64,000 nucleotides of DNA from an uncultured Parabacteroides sp. (GCF_905196875.1 NZ_CAJJWO010000005.1:86185-150184), one strand, 5' to 3'; positions 7,375-15,421 are shown, numbered from the stretch's first letter. Program-made: numbers and translations. Notes: generated by a model not told the origin, from the letters alone.

Positions 7375-8409
7375 TCATGGGGTCATCATTAAACAACCAT
7401 TAGATGTCCGATTCTTACAAGGAATCAGACATTTTTTATTTTTACTCTTTCCTTTCTTTTTACCTTTCATTGATTTTCCGCGAATAAACGAATTCAACAT
7501 ATCTTCATTGGTTTCATCAATCAGATGTGAAGGCATCCCTTTCATATACGTTTTTGTCACCCGCTCCGAGCTATGCCCCAATGCCTGGCTAATGATCGAT
7601 GTTGCCGTACCGCAGGCTTCCACCAGTGTTGCCCAAGTATGGCGTGCCACGTAAGTGGTTAACGGGATAAAGAATTTCAGATCTTCACCCACTGCACGCA
7701 GGTTGCGGTTGACTTGGCGAAGGGCACTCTGTTCGGATACTTCCTTTTCACTCTTGTAGCGGTTGTAGTGGAGGAAAGGAAAAAGATACGGACTGCTTTC
7801 TTCTGCATACCGTTCGGCCAACTCCTGTAACTCCGGAATAATCTTGACACGCAGCGGCATATCCGTTTTACTACGGCTGTAATTGATATATCCCCCGTAG
7901 AAGTCGCTTTTCTTCAAATTAAAAAGATCTACGAAACACATTCCCCGGGCATAAAACAGGAACATAAAAATATCGCGGGCACGAGCTTTCTCGCCTGTCA
8001 GCTCCGCATCACGCAGCAGACAAACATCCTCCTTTGATAATGCCCGCTTGATTGTGGGCGGCACTACGATTGCGTTGGATTTGAACGGGTACTCCTCCGG
8101 CTCCCCGATCCGATACTGTTTCAGGGCTTTATTATAAACTGCTCGCAGCGTACGAAAATAGCAGTTGACACTGCCCGCCGAAAGATGGTCCGTTTCCTGC
8201 ATATAACTGACATAATCGGATACCCACTCACTTGTAACATTCTCCAGATAAAAACAATCAGAACTTTCACCTATAAAACGGCGAACCGACTGCATCGTAC
8301 TCCGATAGCTGGCTGCCGTAAACCGTTTTTCACTCTCATTCAAATACCTGATCTGTTGCTGGAAATAATGATCCAACAACAGAATTCCTTTCTTTTCTCG
8401 ACTTTTCAT
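7375..8409 (-). CDS. Tyrosine recombinase, probable invertase of the fimbrial switch
   Basis: 344 residues. An N-terminal SAM-like DNA-binding domain spans about residues 10-105 and a catalytic domain about 120-300. Catalytic residues visible are Arg155 (ARGMCFVDL), Lys181 (RSKTDMP), Arg256 (TTYVARHTW), His279 (ALGHSS) and nucleophile Tyr288 (KTYMKG). The first His of the usual HxxR box is replaced (TYVAR), as is common in Bacteroidales recombinases. After the catalytic domain comes a Lys-rich tail (KGKKKGKSKNKK) and then the right-hand recombination repeat, read in frame to a stop at 7375. Inversion would swap the last 8 residues for a different 31-residue tail. Adjacency to the inverted repeats strongly suggests it flips them. 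Confidence 0.9.
   Translation of the reverse strand: MKSREKKGILLLDHYFQQQIRYLNESEKRFTAASYRSTMQSVRRFIGESSDCFYLENVTSEWVSDYVSYMQETDHLSAGSVNCYFRTLRAVYNKALKQYRIGEPEEYPFKSNAIVVPPTIKRALSKEDVCLLRDAELTGEKARARDIFMFLFYARGMCFVDLFNLKKSDFYGGYINYSRSKTDMPLRVKIIPELQELAERYAEESSPYLFPFLHYNRYKSEKEVSEQSALRQVNRNLRAVGEDLKFFIPLTTYVARHTWATLVEACGTATSIISQALGHSSERVTKTYMKGMPSHLIDETNEDMLNSFIRGKSMKGKKKGKSKNKKCLIPCKNRTSNGCLMMTP
7400..7432 (-). repeat. Right 33-bp inverted repeat, recombination site
   Basis: This is an exact reverse complement of 7163-7195. Arms AGATGTCCGATTC (7402-7414) and GAATCAGACATTT (7422-7434) surround the 7-bp spacer TTACAAG. The repeat lies within the 3' end of the recombinase gene and encodes its residues 327-336 (CLIPCKNRTS). 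Confidence 0.93.
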
Positions 8410-9081
8410 TTATTTATCGTTTTCGTGTTTTTACTCTCCAAATGTCAGGATTTTGGATTTTTTACTAACAGGGATACAGACGTTTTGGTTGCTTCCGGAC
8501 AAAATAAGGGGAATTTTACGAGGTTTTCAAAGGGGCTACCAGAAATCATCCGAATGATTTTTTAATTCTTCCGTATATTTCAGGGAAAACATCCGGTAGT
8601 TTGGCATGAACTATGCAGATGAATTTTGGAATTCATTCGGATGATTTTTTTAATAGTCAGGAAAAAGGCATAAAACAGGAAAATACCAAGAGTATAAAAG
8701 AGAAAAAAAGATTATTTTATTCCGATCGGTGATAAAAGTGGAATCGTTTTGTAGTAACAATATTTCAGTCATAGCAAAATATTACTAACACTCAAAAAAA
8801 ACATCCGAAAGATTTTCAAATATAGGGACAGAGTGATCAACAAACGACCTGACAACAACAATCTGCTATATCCCAACTCGTCAGGAACAGATTATTCTAA
8901 AAAATCCGGAGAATGTCTTAATACAGTACAAGGAATGCATAGGTTTAATGACATTTTGTCAAAATAACAAAATAACATGAACTACATATATCTAAAAATC
9001 AAATATTTGAATATCTTTGAAAACTGAGAAAAACATCTCAGATCATTCATATAAAAAACATTGATAAAATAAAAAGGTTAG
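8410..9081. other. AT-rich intergenic region with repeated CATCCGAA motif
   Basis: This gap between the recombinase and the next rightward gene has no convincing ORF. It contains a 15-bp inverted repeat, AAATCATCCGAATGA at 8543-8557 and its complement at 8633-8647, and a related ATCCGAAAGATTT at 8803-8815. A possible -7 element TATCTTTG at 9012-9019 lies upstream of the gene at 9082, but no good -33 box was found. It probably holds control regions for both flanking genes. Confidence 0.55.
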
Positions 9082-10035
9082 ATGGAACCAATAGGTAAGA
9101 TTGATAAAAAAAGCAAAGTTCGCAAAACACGTAAACCAAATAAAGTCAGTAAAAAACGAAATAATAAATATCGTTCTACTATTGCTTTTTTTGAAAAAAA
9201 CAACAAATGGCCTTCACCCACTGCCAAAGACCCGAAAGAACTGCCTTTGGGACAATGGATCGTTCGAATCAGATACCTCAGAAATCATTTTCCCGAAAGA
9301 TTACCTGAGAAAATTATTGAGCTGGTAGACAGAATAGATGCCGATAAGTTGCAAAAAAGTACCGAACAGTGGGAAAATAATTATTATAAACTGAAGGATT
9401 TCGTAAAAAATGAGAAACGTTGGCCTCTACCCGGTTCACCAAACCCGGAAGAGAACAAACTTTACAACTGGTGTACTACCCAAAAAAGTGTTAGAAACGG
9501 CATTTTGCAAGGCCGTTTGAGTGATGAACGTATTCAAATGTTGGATGCCATCGGATTCCAATGGAATAAAAACAGAAAGAAAAGAAGCTGGAACGAATCA
9601 TTCAACATGGTCAAGAAGTATTACCTCCACAACGGAAGATGGCCATCCCACGCCACAGATTCAGAAGAAACCAGATTGGCTAAATGGTGCAGTAAAATGA
9701 GAGCCTATAAAAACGGAACGGATAAAACCGGAAAATTGACTTCTTTACAGATCAAAAAATTAACCGACTTAGGTTTTGAATGGGAACTCACTGTAACCAG
9801 CAACGGCCGTACAGAAGAACAGCTAAATAGAATATGGTTTGGCAGATACACCGAGTTTTGTGATTTCATCACCACCTACAAACGATATCCTTCCACGACG
9901 TCAGAGGAAGAAAGAGCCCTCTATTCCTGGTGGATGAGAATGGCACACCTAAGAAGAAAAGGAAAATTAAACAATGATCGTATCCTATTGCTGAATAGTA
10001 TAGGATTCAAATGGGGCAGAGGAAATAATGAATAA
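9082..10035 (+). CDS. Stand-alone helicase-associated (HA) domain repeat protein
   Basis: 317 residues, very basic at the N-terminus (DKKSKVRKTRKPNKVSKKRNN). It carries four helical repeats at roughly residues 28-85, 96-160, 165-238 and 250-313. Each has the HA pattern: an aromatic start, then a W/Y-P step (KWPSPT, RWPLPG, RWPSHA, RYPSTT), a central W (GQWIVR, YNWCTT, AKWCSK, YSWWMR) and an iGFxW end (AIGFQWN, DLGFEWE, SIGFKWG). The first repeat is degenerate. HA domains usually hang on helicases and are thought to bind nucleic acid; here there is no helicase. The function is unknown. The AT-rich sequence suggests accessory origin. Confidence 0.75.
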   Translation: MEPIGKIDKKSKVRKTRKPNKVSKKRNNKYRSTIAFFEKNNKWPSPTAKDPKELPLGQWIVRIRYLRNHFPERLPEKIIELVDRIDADKLQKSTEQWENNYYKLKDFVKNEKRWPLPGSPNPEENKLYNWCTTQKSVRNGILQGRLSDERIQMLDAIGFQWNKNRKKRSWNESFNMVKKYYLHNGRWPSHATDSEETRLAKWCSKMRAYKNGTDKTGKLTSLQIKKLTDLGFEWELTVTSNGRTEEQLNRIWFGRYTEFCDFITTYKRYPSTTSEEERALYSWWMRMAHLRRKGKLNNDRILLLNSIGFKWGRGNNE

Positions 10036-10043
10036 GACATAAA

Positions 10044-10073
10044 AAAAGGTTTGAAAATAATTTCAAACCTTTT
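10044..10073. terminator. Bidirectional terminator between the HA-repeat gene and tRNA-Gln
   Basis: A perfect 13-bp stem, AAAAGGTTTGAAA (10044-10056) and TTTCAAACCTTTT (10061-10073), has an ATAA loop and is A-rich on the left and T-rich on the right. It can serve the HA-repeat gene on the plus strand and the tRNA on the minus strand. Confidence 0.8.
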
Positions 10074-10074
10074 G

Positions 10075-10145
10075 TTGTTCTACCAGGGCTCGAACCTGGA
10101 ATTTCAGGACCAGAATCTGACGTGTTACCATTACACCATAGAACA
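10075..10145 (-). tRNA. tRNA-Gln (anticodon CTG)
   Basis: 71 nt on the minus strand. Acceptor stem TGTTCTA/TAGAACA (U1-A72, typical of tRNA-Gln), D arm GTGTAATGGTAACAC, anticodon loop TTCTGGT giving CTG, T arm CCAGG-TTCGAGC-CCTGG, discriminator A. CCA is not encoded. The anticodon stem has one A-C mismatch next to the loop. Confidence 0.93.
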
Positions 10146-10332
10146 GTTTTTATTGTCCCGAGTAATATATTTCTCGATTACGGGTGCAAAGATACGGACA
10201 TTTTTCATATCTGCAAATATTCAGCAAAAAAATTTCATCAAAATAAACATTTTCTTCTTTTCTCTGTTTTGAAATTGCAGGGTTTATACATATATTAAAC
10301 AGATAAAGCATGTACATAATAAATTTAAGAAG

Positions 10333-10340
10333 TATATTTG
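10333..10340 (+). promoter_or_regulatory. Probable -7 element upstream of rsfS
   Basis: TATATTTG fits TAnnTTTG and lies 32 nt before the rsfS start. No TTG is at the right distance, so only half the promoter is supported. Confidence 0.5.
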
Positions 10341-10371
10341 CGTCTTCGAAATATTATTCAATAAAAAATAG

Positions 10372-10731
10372 ATGGATCAAACAAAAGAATTAGTACAAAC
10401 AATTGTAGAAGGTCTACAAGAAAAAAAAGGCAAAAATATTGTAACCGTAGATTTAACCCAGCTATCTGGGGCAGTATGCCAATACATGGTTATCTGCGAA
10501 GGAAATACTCCTACCCAGGTATCAGCCCTTTCCGATTCAGTATGGGACTTTGTGCGTAGAAATGCAGGTGAAAAACCACTATCTATCGACGGCAATCAAA
10601 GTTCCCTATGGATAGGTATGGATTATGGCACGGTTCTTGTACACATATTTACACCGGAACAACGTGAGTTCTATAATCTGGATAACCTATGGTCTGACGC
10701 TAAAGTCACCCAGATTCCGAATCTCGACTAA
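10372..10731 (+). CDS. rsfS: Ribosomal silencing factor RsfS
   Basis: 119 residues, the usual length for RsfS (Iojap/DUF143). Hallmarks are the QYMVICEGNTPTQVSALSD segment and the conserved SLWIGMDYGTVLVHIFTPEQREFYNLDNLW C-terminal block (shown here only as landmarks: WIGMDYG, VHIFTPE, REFYNLD). RsfS binds ribosomal protein L14 and blocks subunit joining when nutrients are limiting. It is followed after 29 nt by ftsH, an order known from other Bacteroidales, so the two are probably co-transcribed. Confidence 0.93.
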   Translation: MDQTKELVQTIVEGLQEKKGKNIVTVDLTQLSGAVCQYMVICEGNTPTQVSALSDSVWDFVRRNAGEKPLSIDGNQSSLWIGMDYGTVLVHIFTPEQREFYNLDNLWSDAKVTQIPNLD

Positions 10732-10760
10732 GGCCGGATTAATATTATCGAATTCAAAGT

Positions 10761-12794
10761 ATGGAAAATAAAAACGACATGTTTAATAAAACACCGAAGA
10801 ACAATAAGCCTAAAATGTTCCGGTTTAACCTGTACTGGATGTACGGGTTAATATTCATGATGCTTATTGCTTTGTATCTGACTAACGATTCTTCGGCGTC
10901 AAAAGAACTGGGATGGACAGAATTCCAGAAGCTGGCTCAGGAAAACGTATTCGACAAGATGGTTGTCTACAACAAGAAAAACATGGTTGAGGCGACAGTC
11001 AAAAGCGGACAAAAAGGATTAGTATTTAAAAGCGACAGTTCAGCTTTAGGAACAAACCCGAAGGTATACGTAAAAATACCATCGGCAGACAAATTTTCCG
11101 ATTTTTACGACAAAGCGGTTACCGATAACCACATTGACACCCAGGTACGCTTTGAAGAAGGAGATGATGCTATATGGAACTTCCTTGTTTCATTCGGACC
11201 GATCATCCTCATTATTGCCGTATGGATTTTCCTGATGCGGAGAATGTCCGGAGGTGCAGGTGGAGGTCCCGGTGGAGTTTTCAGTGTAGGTAAAGCTAAA
11301 GCACAATTATTCGACAAAGATAATGACCGGAAAGTAACATTTAAGGATGTAGCAGGATTGTCGGAGGCCAAACAAGAGGTAGAAGAAATCGTATCCTTTC
11401 TTAAAAGCCCGGAAAGATATACGGAACTGGGAGGTAAAATACCTAAGGGTGCCTTGTTGGTAGGCCCTCCAGGAACAGGTAAAACATTACTAGCCAAAGC
11501 TGTAGCAGGAGAAGCGGATGTTCCGTTCTTTTCCCTTTCAGGTTCCGACTTCGTTGAGATGTTTGTCGGTGTTGGTGCATCACGTGTTCGCGACCTATTC
11601 CGCCAGGCAAAAGAGAAATCTCCGTGTATCGTATTTATCGACGAGATCGATGCTGTTGGCCGTGCCCGTGGCAAAAACGCCAATATGAACAGTAATGACG
11701 AACGCGAAAACACATTAAACCAGTTGTTGACAGAAATGGATGGCTTCGGTTCCAACAGTGGGGTGATCATCCTGGCAGCAACCAACCGTGCCGACATTCT
11801 GGATAAAGCCTTACTTCGTGCTGGACGTTTCGACCGTCAGATCAGTGTGGAATTGCCCGACCTGAACGAGCGTAAGGAAATATTCGGCGTACATTTACGC
11901 CCGATCAAGATAGACGAAAGCGTGGATGCGGAATTCATGGCCCGCCAGACTCCGGGATTCTCCGGCGCTGACATTGCTAATGTTTGTAATGAAGCTGCAT
12001 TGATCGCAGCCCGTAGCGACAAGAAGTTCGTTCAAAAAGAGGACTTCATGAACGCTATCGACCGTATCGTCGGCGGTTTGGAAAAACGCTCTATGATAAC
12101 GACGGCGGATGAACGAAAGAGTATTGCTTTCCACGAAGCCGGTCATGCTACATTAAGCTGGTTCCTCGAACATGCCAATCCATTGGTAAAAGTGACCATC
12201 GTCCCCAGAGGCAAAGCTCTGGGAGCAGCTTGGTATATGCCGGAAGAACGTCAGATCACCACCCGCGAACAGATGCTGGATGAAATGTGCGCAACTTTGG
12301 GCGGTCGTGCGGCAGATGAATTTTTCCTCGGTAAAATAACAACCGGAGCTTCCAACGACCTGGAACGTGTAACCAAGCAAGCTTATGCAATGGTCGTTTA
12401 CTTCGGTATGAGCGAAAAACTGCCTAACTTGAATTATTATGATTCAACCGGTCAGGACTGGGGATTCACCAAACCGTACAGTGAAGAGACATCCCGGATG
12501 ATCGACCAGGAAGTACAAAAGATCATCAGCGAACAGTATGAACGTGCCAAGAAAATCCTGTTTGAAAACAAGGAAGGACATCACGCATTGGCACAGGTTT
12601 TACTCGAACGGGAAGTGATCTACACAGAAGATGTAGAACATATCTTCGGTAAACGTGCCTGGGTTTCCCGTTCGCAGGAAATTCTGGAATTACAGGAAAA
12701 AGCGAACAACAGCAAACAGGAACAGACTGCTGCCAACAAAGATAACACCCAGGTTTCACCTGCAGGTGACAATACGGCAGAAAAAATGGCCTGA
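10761..12794 (+). CDS. ftsH: ATP-dependent zinc metalloprotease FtsH
   Basis: 677 residues. Two membrane segments (about 20-40 and 130-150) flank a periplasmic domain. A Gly-rich linker follows, then the AAA+ module with Walker A GPPGTGKT (from Gly235), Walker B CIVFIDEID and the second region of homology (RAGRFDR). The zinc protease site is HEAGH (His458, Glu459, His462). The C-terminal tail is Gln/Asn/Lys-rich and variable. FtsH degrades misfolded membrane proteins and short-lived regulators at the inner membrane. All catalytic motifs are intact and the length is normal. Confidence 0.97.
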   Translation: MENKNDMFNKTPKNNKPKMFRFNLYWMYGLIFMMLIALYLTNDSSASKELGWTEFQKLAQENVFDKMVVYNKKNMVEATVKSGQKGLVFKSDSSALGTNPKVYVKIPSADKFSDFYDKAVTDNHIDTQVRFEEGDDAIWNFLVSFGPIILIIAVWIFLMRRMSGGAGGGPGGVFSVGKAKAQLFDKDNDRKVTFKDVAGLSEAKQEVEEIVSFLKSPERYTELGGKIPKGALLVGPPGTGKTLLAKAVAGEADVPFFSLSGSDFVEMFVGVGASRVRDLFRQAKEKSPCIVFIDEIDAVGRARGKNANMNSNDERENTLNQLLTEMDGFGSNSGVIILAATNRADILDKALLRAGRFDRQISVELPDLNERKEIFGVHLRPIKIDESVDAEFMARQTPGFSGADIANVCNEAALIAARSDKKFVQKEDFMNAIDRIVGGLEKRSMITTADERKSIAFHEAGHATLSWFLEHANPLVKVTIVPRGKALGAAWYMPEERQITTREQMLDEMCATLGGRAADEFFLGKITTGASNDLERVTKQAYAMVVYFGMSEKLPNLNYYDSTGQDWGFTKPYSEETSRMIDQEVQKIISEQYERAKKILFENKEGHHALAQVLLEREVIYTEDVEHIFGKRAWVSRSQEILELQEKANNSKQEQTAANKDNTQVSPAGDNTAEKMA

Positions 12795-12819
12795 CCCGTT
12801 CGTCTCTGAGGAATAAAAT

Positions 12820-12859
12820 GAGGCCAGATAGTTCTTTATTGAAGATACTATCTGGCCTC
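12820..12859 (+). terminator. Terminator after ftsH
   Basis: GAGGCCAGATAGT (12820-12832) pairs perfectly with ACTATCTGGCCTC (12847-12859), followed by a T-rich stretch. It separates ftsH from cdsA. Confidence 0.85.
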
Positions 12860-12884
12860 TCTGTTTATATTTGGATTTATTCTT

Positions 12885-12892
12885 TATCTTTG
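12885..12892 (+). promoter_or_regulatory. Probable -7 element upstream of cdsA
   Basis: TATCTTTG followed by CACG, located right after the ftsH terminator and 40 nt before the TTG start codon of cdsA. No clear -33 TTG is present. Confidence 0.55.
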
Positions 12893-12932
12893 CACGAAAA
12901 ATAAATCAACAAACGAACTAAATAATACGGCT

Positions 12933-13766
12933 TTGAAAAATCTGATCATACGAGCACTTACGGGTATAATCTTCGTCACAATCCTTGTCGGAGCTATATG
13001 CTACCATTCAATCTCTTTCCTTGTTATATTCAGTTTGATCACCGGATTAACGTTATGGGAGTTTTATGGTCTTGTAAAACATTATGAGGATGCTTCTATC
13101 AAACGATTTATTGGTTCGCTGGGGGGAGTCTATTTATTTGCTGCCACCTTCATTTATACCAACCAGTTGACAGATGGACTCATTTTTCTCCCCTACCTAT
13201 TATTCCTTATATACACATTAGTTGCCGAACTGTATTATAAAGCGCCGAATCCAATCAATAACTGGGCTTTTACTTTTTTTGCACAGATCTATTGTGCAGG
13301 AACATTCTCTATGTTGAACTTCATTGCGGCCATGCCCGATACTGCGAGAACGATTGTTTACTCTCCACTGTTCGTCATGGCTATCTTTATTTTTATTTGG
13401 CTGAACGACACAGGAGCTTACTTGGTCGGCTCTCTAATTGGTAAAAGGAGATTATTTGAACGCATATCACCTAAAAAATCATGGGAAGGCTTCTTTGGCG
13501 GATTAGCTGTTGTACTGGGGGCATCGCAGGCGTTGGCCTGGTATGCACCTGAAATTAGCTGGTATAATTGGTTAGGACTATCGGCCACAGTGGTTATATT
13601 CGGAACTTGGGGCGATTTGACCGAGTCGCTGTTAAAAAGAACATTAGGAGTAAAAGATTCCGGTAATCTCCTCCCCGGTCACGGCGGTATGCTTGACCGG
13701 TTCGACAGCTTGATGCTGGCAGCTCCTGCAGCCTACATTTATATAGAACTCTTTATTCGAAATTAA
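12933..13766 (+). CDS. cdsA: Phosphatidate cytidylyltransferase CdsA
   Basis: 277 residues with 7-8 hydrophobic helices. The C-terminal CDP-diglyceride synthetase signature is clear: SPKKSWEGFFGG and later GDLTESLLKR...KDSGNLLPGHGGMLDRFDS (landmarks GDLTESLLKR and LLPGHGGMLDRFDS). It converts phosphatidic acid and CTP to CDP-diacylglycerol, the precursor of phospholipids, in the inner membrane. Translation most likely starts at a TTG (12933), giving MKNLIIRALTG. The 3' end overlaps the convergent porT gene by 14 nt. Confidence 0.95.
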   Translation: MKNLIIRALTGIIFVTILVGAICYHSISFLVIFSLITGLTLWEFYGLVKHYEDASIKRFIGSLGGVYLFAATFIYTNQLTDGLIFLPYLLFLIYTLVAELYYKAPNPINNWAFTFFAQIYCAGTFSMLNFIAAMPDTARTIVYSPLFVMAIFIFIWLNDTGAYLVGSLIGKRRLFERISPKKSWEGFFGGLAVVLGASQALAWYAPEISWYNWLGLSATVVIFGTWGDLTESLLKRTLGVKDSGNLLPGHGGMLDRFDSLMLAAPAAYIYIELFIRN

Positions 13767-14454
13767 ACGTCAATACAACCATACGGGAGGTTGCTTTCGA
13801 TAATGAATTGGGGTATTTGATCAGTTCCTGATCAGTCAGGTCGTTACGGTTTTTAGCCAACAGATCCACTAATCCGAAGCAAAACTTCAATTCTGGACAA
13901 AGTTTAAAGAATGGCAGATAGATATCGCACCCGACACCGAACTCCAGCCCGAAATCGGCACCTTTAAGTAAAATCGGCATTCCTTTCTTACGTCCGAGAT
14001 CCATGGCCCCATAGACTCCACCAATCAGGTAAGGGCGATAATTATTTAACCGGAGAGCCGAATACTTCACATCCAACGGAAAACTTAGTATGGTAGAGCG
14101 AACGGAAGTCGTAAACTCCTCCCCTGTCGTCTGTTCCCGGAAAAGAAACTTCTTATCCCCAAAATGGACAGTAGGAACAAAACGCAGGTTAAAATAGGGA
14201 TTCAGATACATATCCCCGATTACTCCGACACTAAATCCCGGCGAATAACTGGGTATTTCAGCGAACCACGTTTCACCGTCAGTTGTAACACCTGTATTTG
14301 TCAACAACAAATCCTGCGCATGTAATCCGACATGAAACCCCAGATGGAGCCATTTCAAATCGGCATACGGCTGATTCTTAACCTTCTCTTTTTGCGCCAT
14401 TACACTCGGTAAGGTAAGGCTACAGACCAATAATAGAAATAATAGACGTCTCAA
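13753..14454 (-). CDS. porT: PorT-family outer-membrane beta-barrel protein
   Basis: 233 residues with a signal peptide (cut after VMAQ). The mature part is made of short amphipathic strands with repeated aromatic/Gly pattern and ends in Phe-Glu (VVLTFNFE), as in outer-membrane barrels. LHLGFHVGLHAQDLLLTN and GFSVGVIGDMYLNPYFNLR match what I know of PorT, a barrel needed for type IX secretion in Porphyromonas and relatives. Other PorT-like barrels exist, so the type IX role is an inference. It runs convergent to cdsA. Confidence 0.75.
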   Translation of the reverse strand: MRRLLFLLLVCSLTLPSVMAQKEKVKNQPYADLKWLHLGFHVGLHAQDLLLTNTGVTTDGETWFAEIPSYSPGFSVGVIGDMYLNPYFNLRFVPTVHFGDKKFLFREQTTGEEFTTSVRSTILSFPLDVKYSALRLNNYRPYLIGGVYGAMDLGRKKGMPILLKGADFGLEFGVGCDIYLPFFKLCPELKFCFGLVDLLAKNRNDLTDQELIKYPNSLSKATSRMVVLTFNFE

Positions 14455-14497
14455 CTCTCAATCAATTTTGAATTATAACGAAAAAGATAGGAACTTA

Positions 14498-14528
14498 TTG
14501 CAGAAATACAAATAAAACTCTATTTTTG
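14498..14528 (+). promoter_or_regulatory. Promoter of the ferredoxin gene
   Basis: TTG (14498-14500), 20-bp spacer, TATTTTTG (14521-14528), a full Bacteroidota consensus 37 nt before the ferredoxin ATG. Confidence 0.8.
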
Positions 14529-14565
14529 CACCAACTAATAGTTATCAATTTAAACGTTTAAGAAA

Positions 14566-14736
14566 ATGGCTTATTTAATTAGTGAAGATTGTATTGCTTG
14601 CGGTACTTGCATCGACGAGTGTCCGGTAGGAGCTATCTCAGAAGGCGATATCTACCATATCGATCCTGAAATGTGTACTGATTGTGGTACTTGTGCAGAC
14701 GCTTGTCCAACTGAAGCAATTCATCCGGTTGCATAA
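14566..14736 (+). CDS. 2[4Fe-4S] bacterial-type ferredoxin
   Basis: A 56-residue protein, MAYLISEDCIACGTCIDECP at the start, with two classical CxxCxxCxxxCP cluster motifs (CIACGTCIDECP and CTDCGTCADACP) separated by about 29 residues. It is a soluble electron carrier, as used by pyruvate:ferredoxin oxidoreductase and similar anaerobic enzymes. It stands alone between its own promoter and a strong terminator, as a highly expressed single-gene unit would. Confidence 0.96.
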   Translation: MAYLISEDCIACGTCIDECPVGAISEGDIYHIDPEMCTDCGTCADACPTEAIHPVA

Positions 14737-14779
14737 ACCGAAGTAAAATAGGCAACCGATAAGGATACCTATAAAAGAT

Positions 14780-14815
14780 AACGGGCAGTTTTTCTTATTT
14801 AAGAAACTGCCCGTT
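14780..14815 (+). terminator. Terminator after the ferredoxin gene
   Basis: AACGGGCAGTTT (14780-14791) pairs with AAACTGCCCGTT (14804-14815), followed by ATTATTTTTT. It may also serve the convergent gene ending at 14832. Confidence 0.88.
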
Positions 14816-14831
14816 ATTATTTTTTCCCCCT

Positions 14832-15227
14832 TCAAAAATCAATATTCAGTTTTATTTCATCATCCGAATCATCATCTGCCTTCGTCTCCATATCCGGGGT
14901 CTTAGCGTCCAACCCATCAGAGTTACGCTGTTTGATGTAATTGATCACATCATTCATTCCCTCCATAAACTTTTCAAAATCCTCCTTATAAAGGAAAATC
15001 TTATGCTTCTCAAAAGACACTTGTGTTCCATTCTTCGGCTGTACCTTCTTACTTTCGGTTACAGCCAGAAACAAATCGTCTTTTAAGTTCTTCTTCACAT
15101 CCAGGTAATAAATCCGCTTACCTGCCTTTATAGCTTTAGAGTACAGAATCTCTTTATCGCCACCTTCAACCTGTGTTTTCTTCACCGACTCATCCATATA
15201 GCCAACTTTTGTTAAATACCGACCCAT
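14832..15227 (-). CDS. PUR-family DNA/RNA-binding protein (DUF3276)
   Basis: 131 residues. The first ~100 residues match the single PUR-alpha-like repeat of bacterial DUF3276 proteins (EILYSKAIKAGKRIYYLDVK, DLFLAVTESKK, KHKIFLYKEDFEKF). The C-terminus is acidic and disordered (ADDDSDDEIKLNIDF). Members bind single-stranded nucleic acid; the Borrelia homologue is a regulator. It has its own unit, convergent with the ferredoxin. An internal Met (MDESVKK) is a possible alternative start. Confidence 0.85.
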   Translation of the reverse strand: MGRYLTKVGYMDESVKKTQVEGGDKEILYSKAIKAGKRIYYLDVKKNLKDDLFLAVTESKKVQPKNGTQVSFEKHKIFLYKEDFEKFMEGMNDVINYIKQRNSDGLDAKTPDMETKADDDSDDEIKLNIDF

Positions 15228-15378
15228 TTATCATAACTTGCTTCAAATATGTGCATTTTTTTTTAAACAACAACTATTTTAACGCATCAAAATGTATGAT
15301 TTTACGTTTCAAATTGTAAAATAACAACTAACACACATAAAATTAAGTAAACCCGAACTCATTTATCAAAAGAATGAC

Positions 15379-15386
15379 TACCTTTG
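15379..15386 (+). promoter_or_regulatory. Probable -7 element upstream of nusB
   Basis: TACCTTTG followed by CAGC, 35 nt before the nusB ATG. The -33 box is not recognisable. Confidence 0.6.
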
Positions 15387-15421
15387 CAGCCTAAATTTAT
15401 AACAAGTAGTTCCTTCAAACG

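Larger units (their letters stand above)
7163..7432. other. Invertible promoter segment (fimbrial phase switch)
   Basis: Two perfect 33-bp inverted repeats flank 204 bp (7196-7399). The segment holds one promoter matching the Bacteroidota consensus, currently pointing rightward, away from the fimbrial operon that starts at 7143. No leftward TAnnTTTG element is visible in the segment in this orientation. Inversion would place the promoter at about 7242-7271 on the minus strand, reading into the DUF3575 gene and the rest of the operon. An adjacent tyrosine recombinase gene is the obvious catalyst. The assembled orientation is therefore predicted OFF. Confidence 0.9.

Noticed and set aside
8185..8565. 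126-codon rightward ORF overlapping the recombinase start
   Set aside because: Antisense to the N-terminal domain of the recombinase; composition is that of a shadow frame.
11105..11797. Long antisense ORF of 230 codons within ftsH
   Set aside because: Shadow frame of a highly conserved gene; the translation has no recognisable domain and no promoter.
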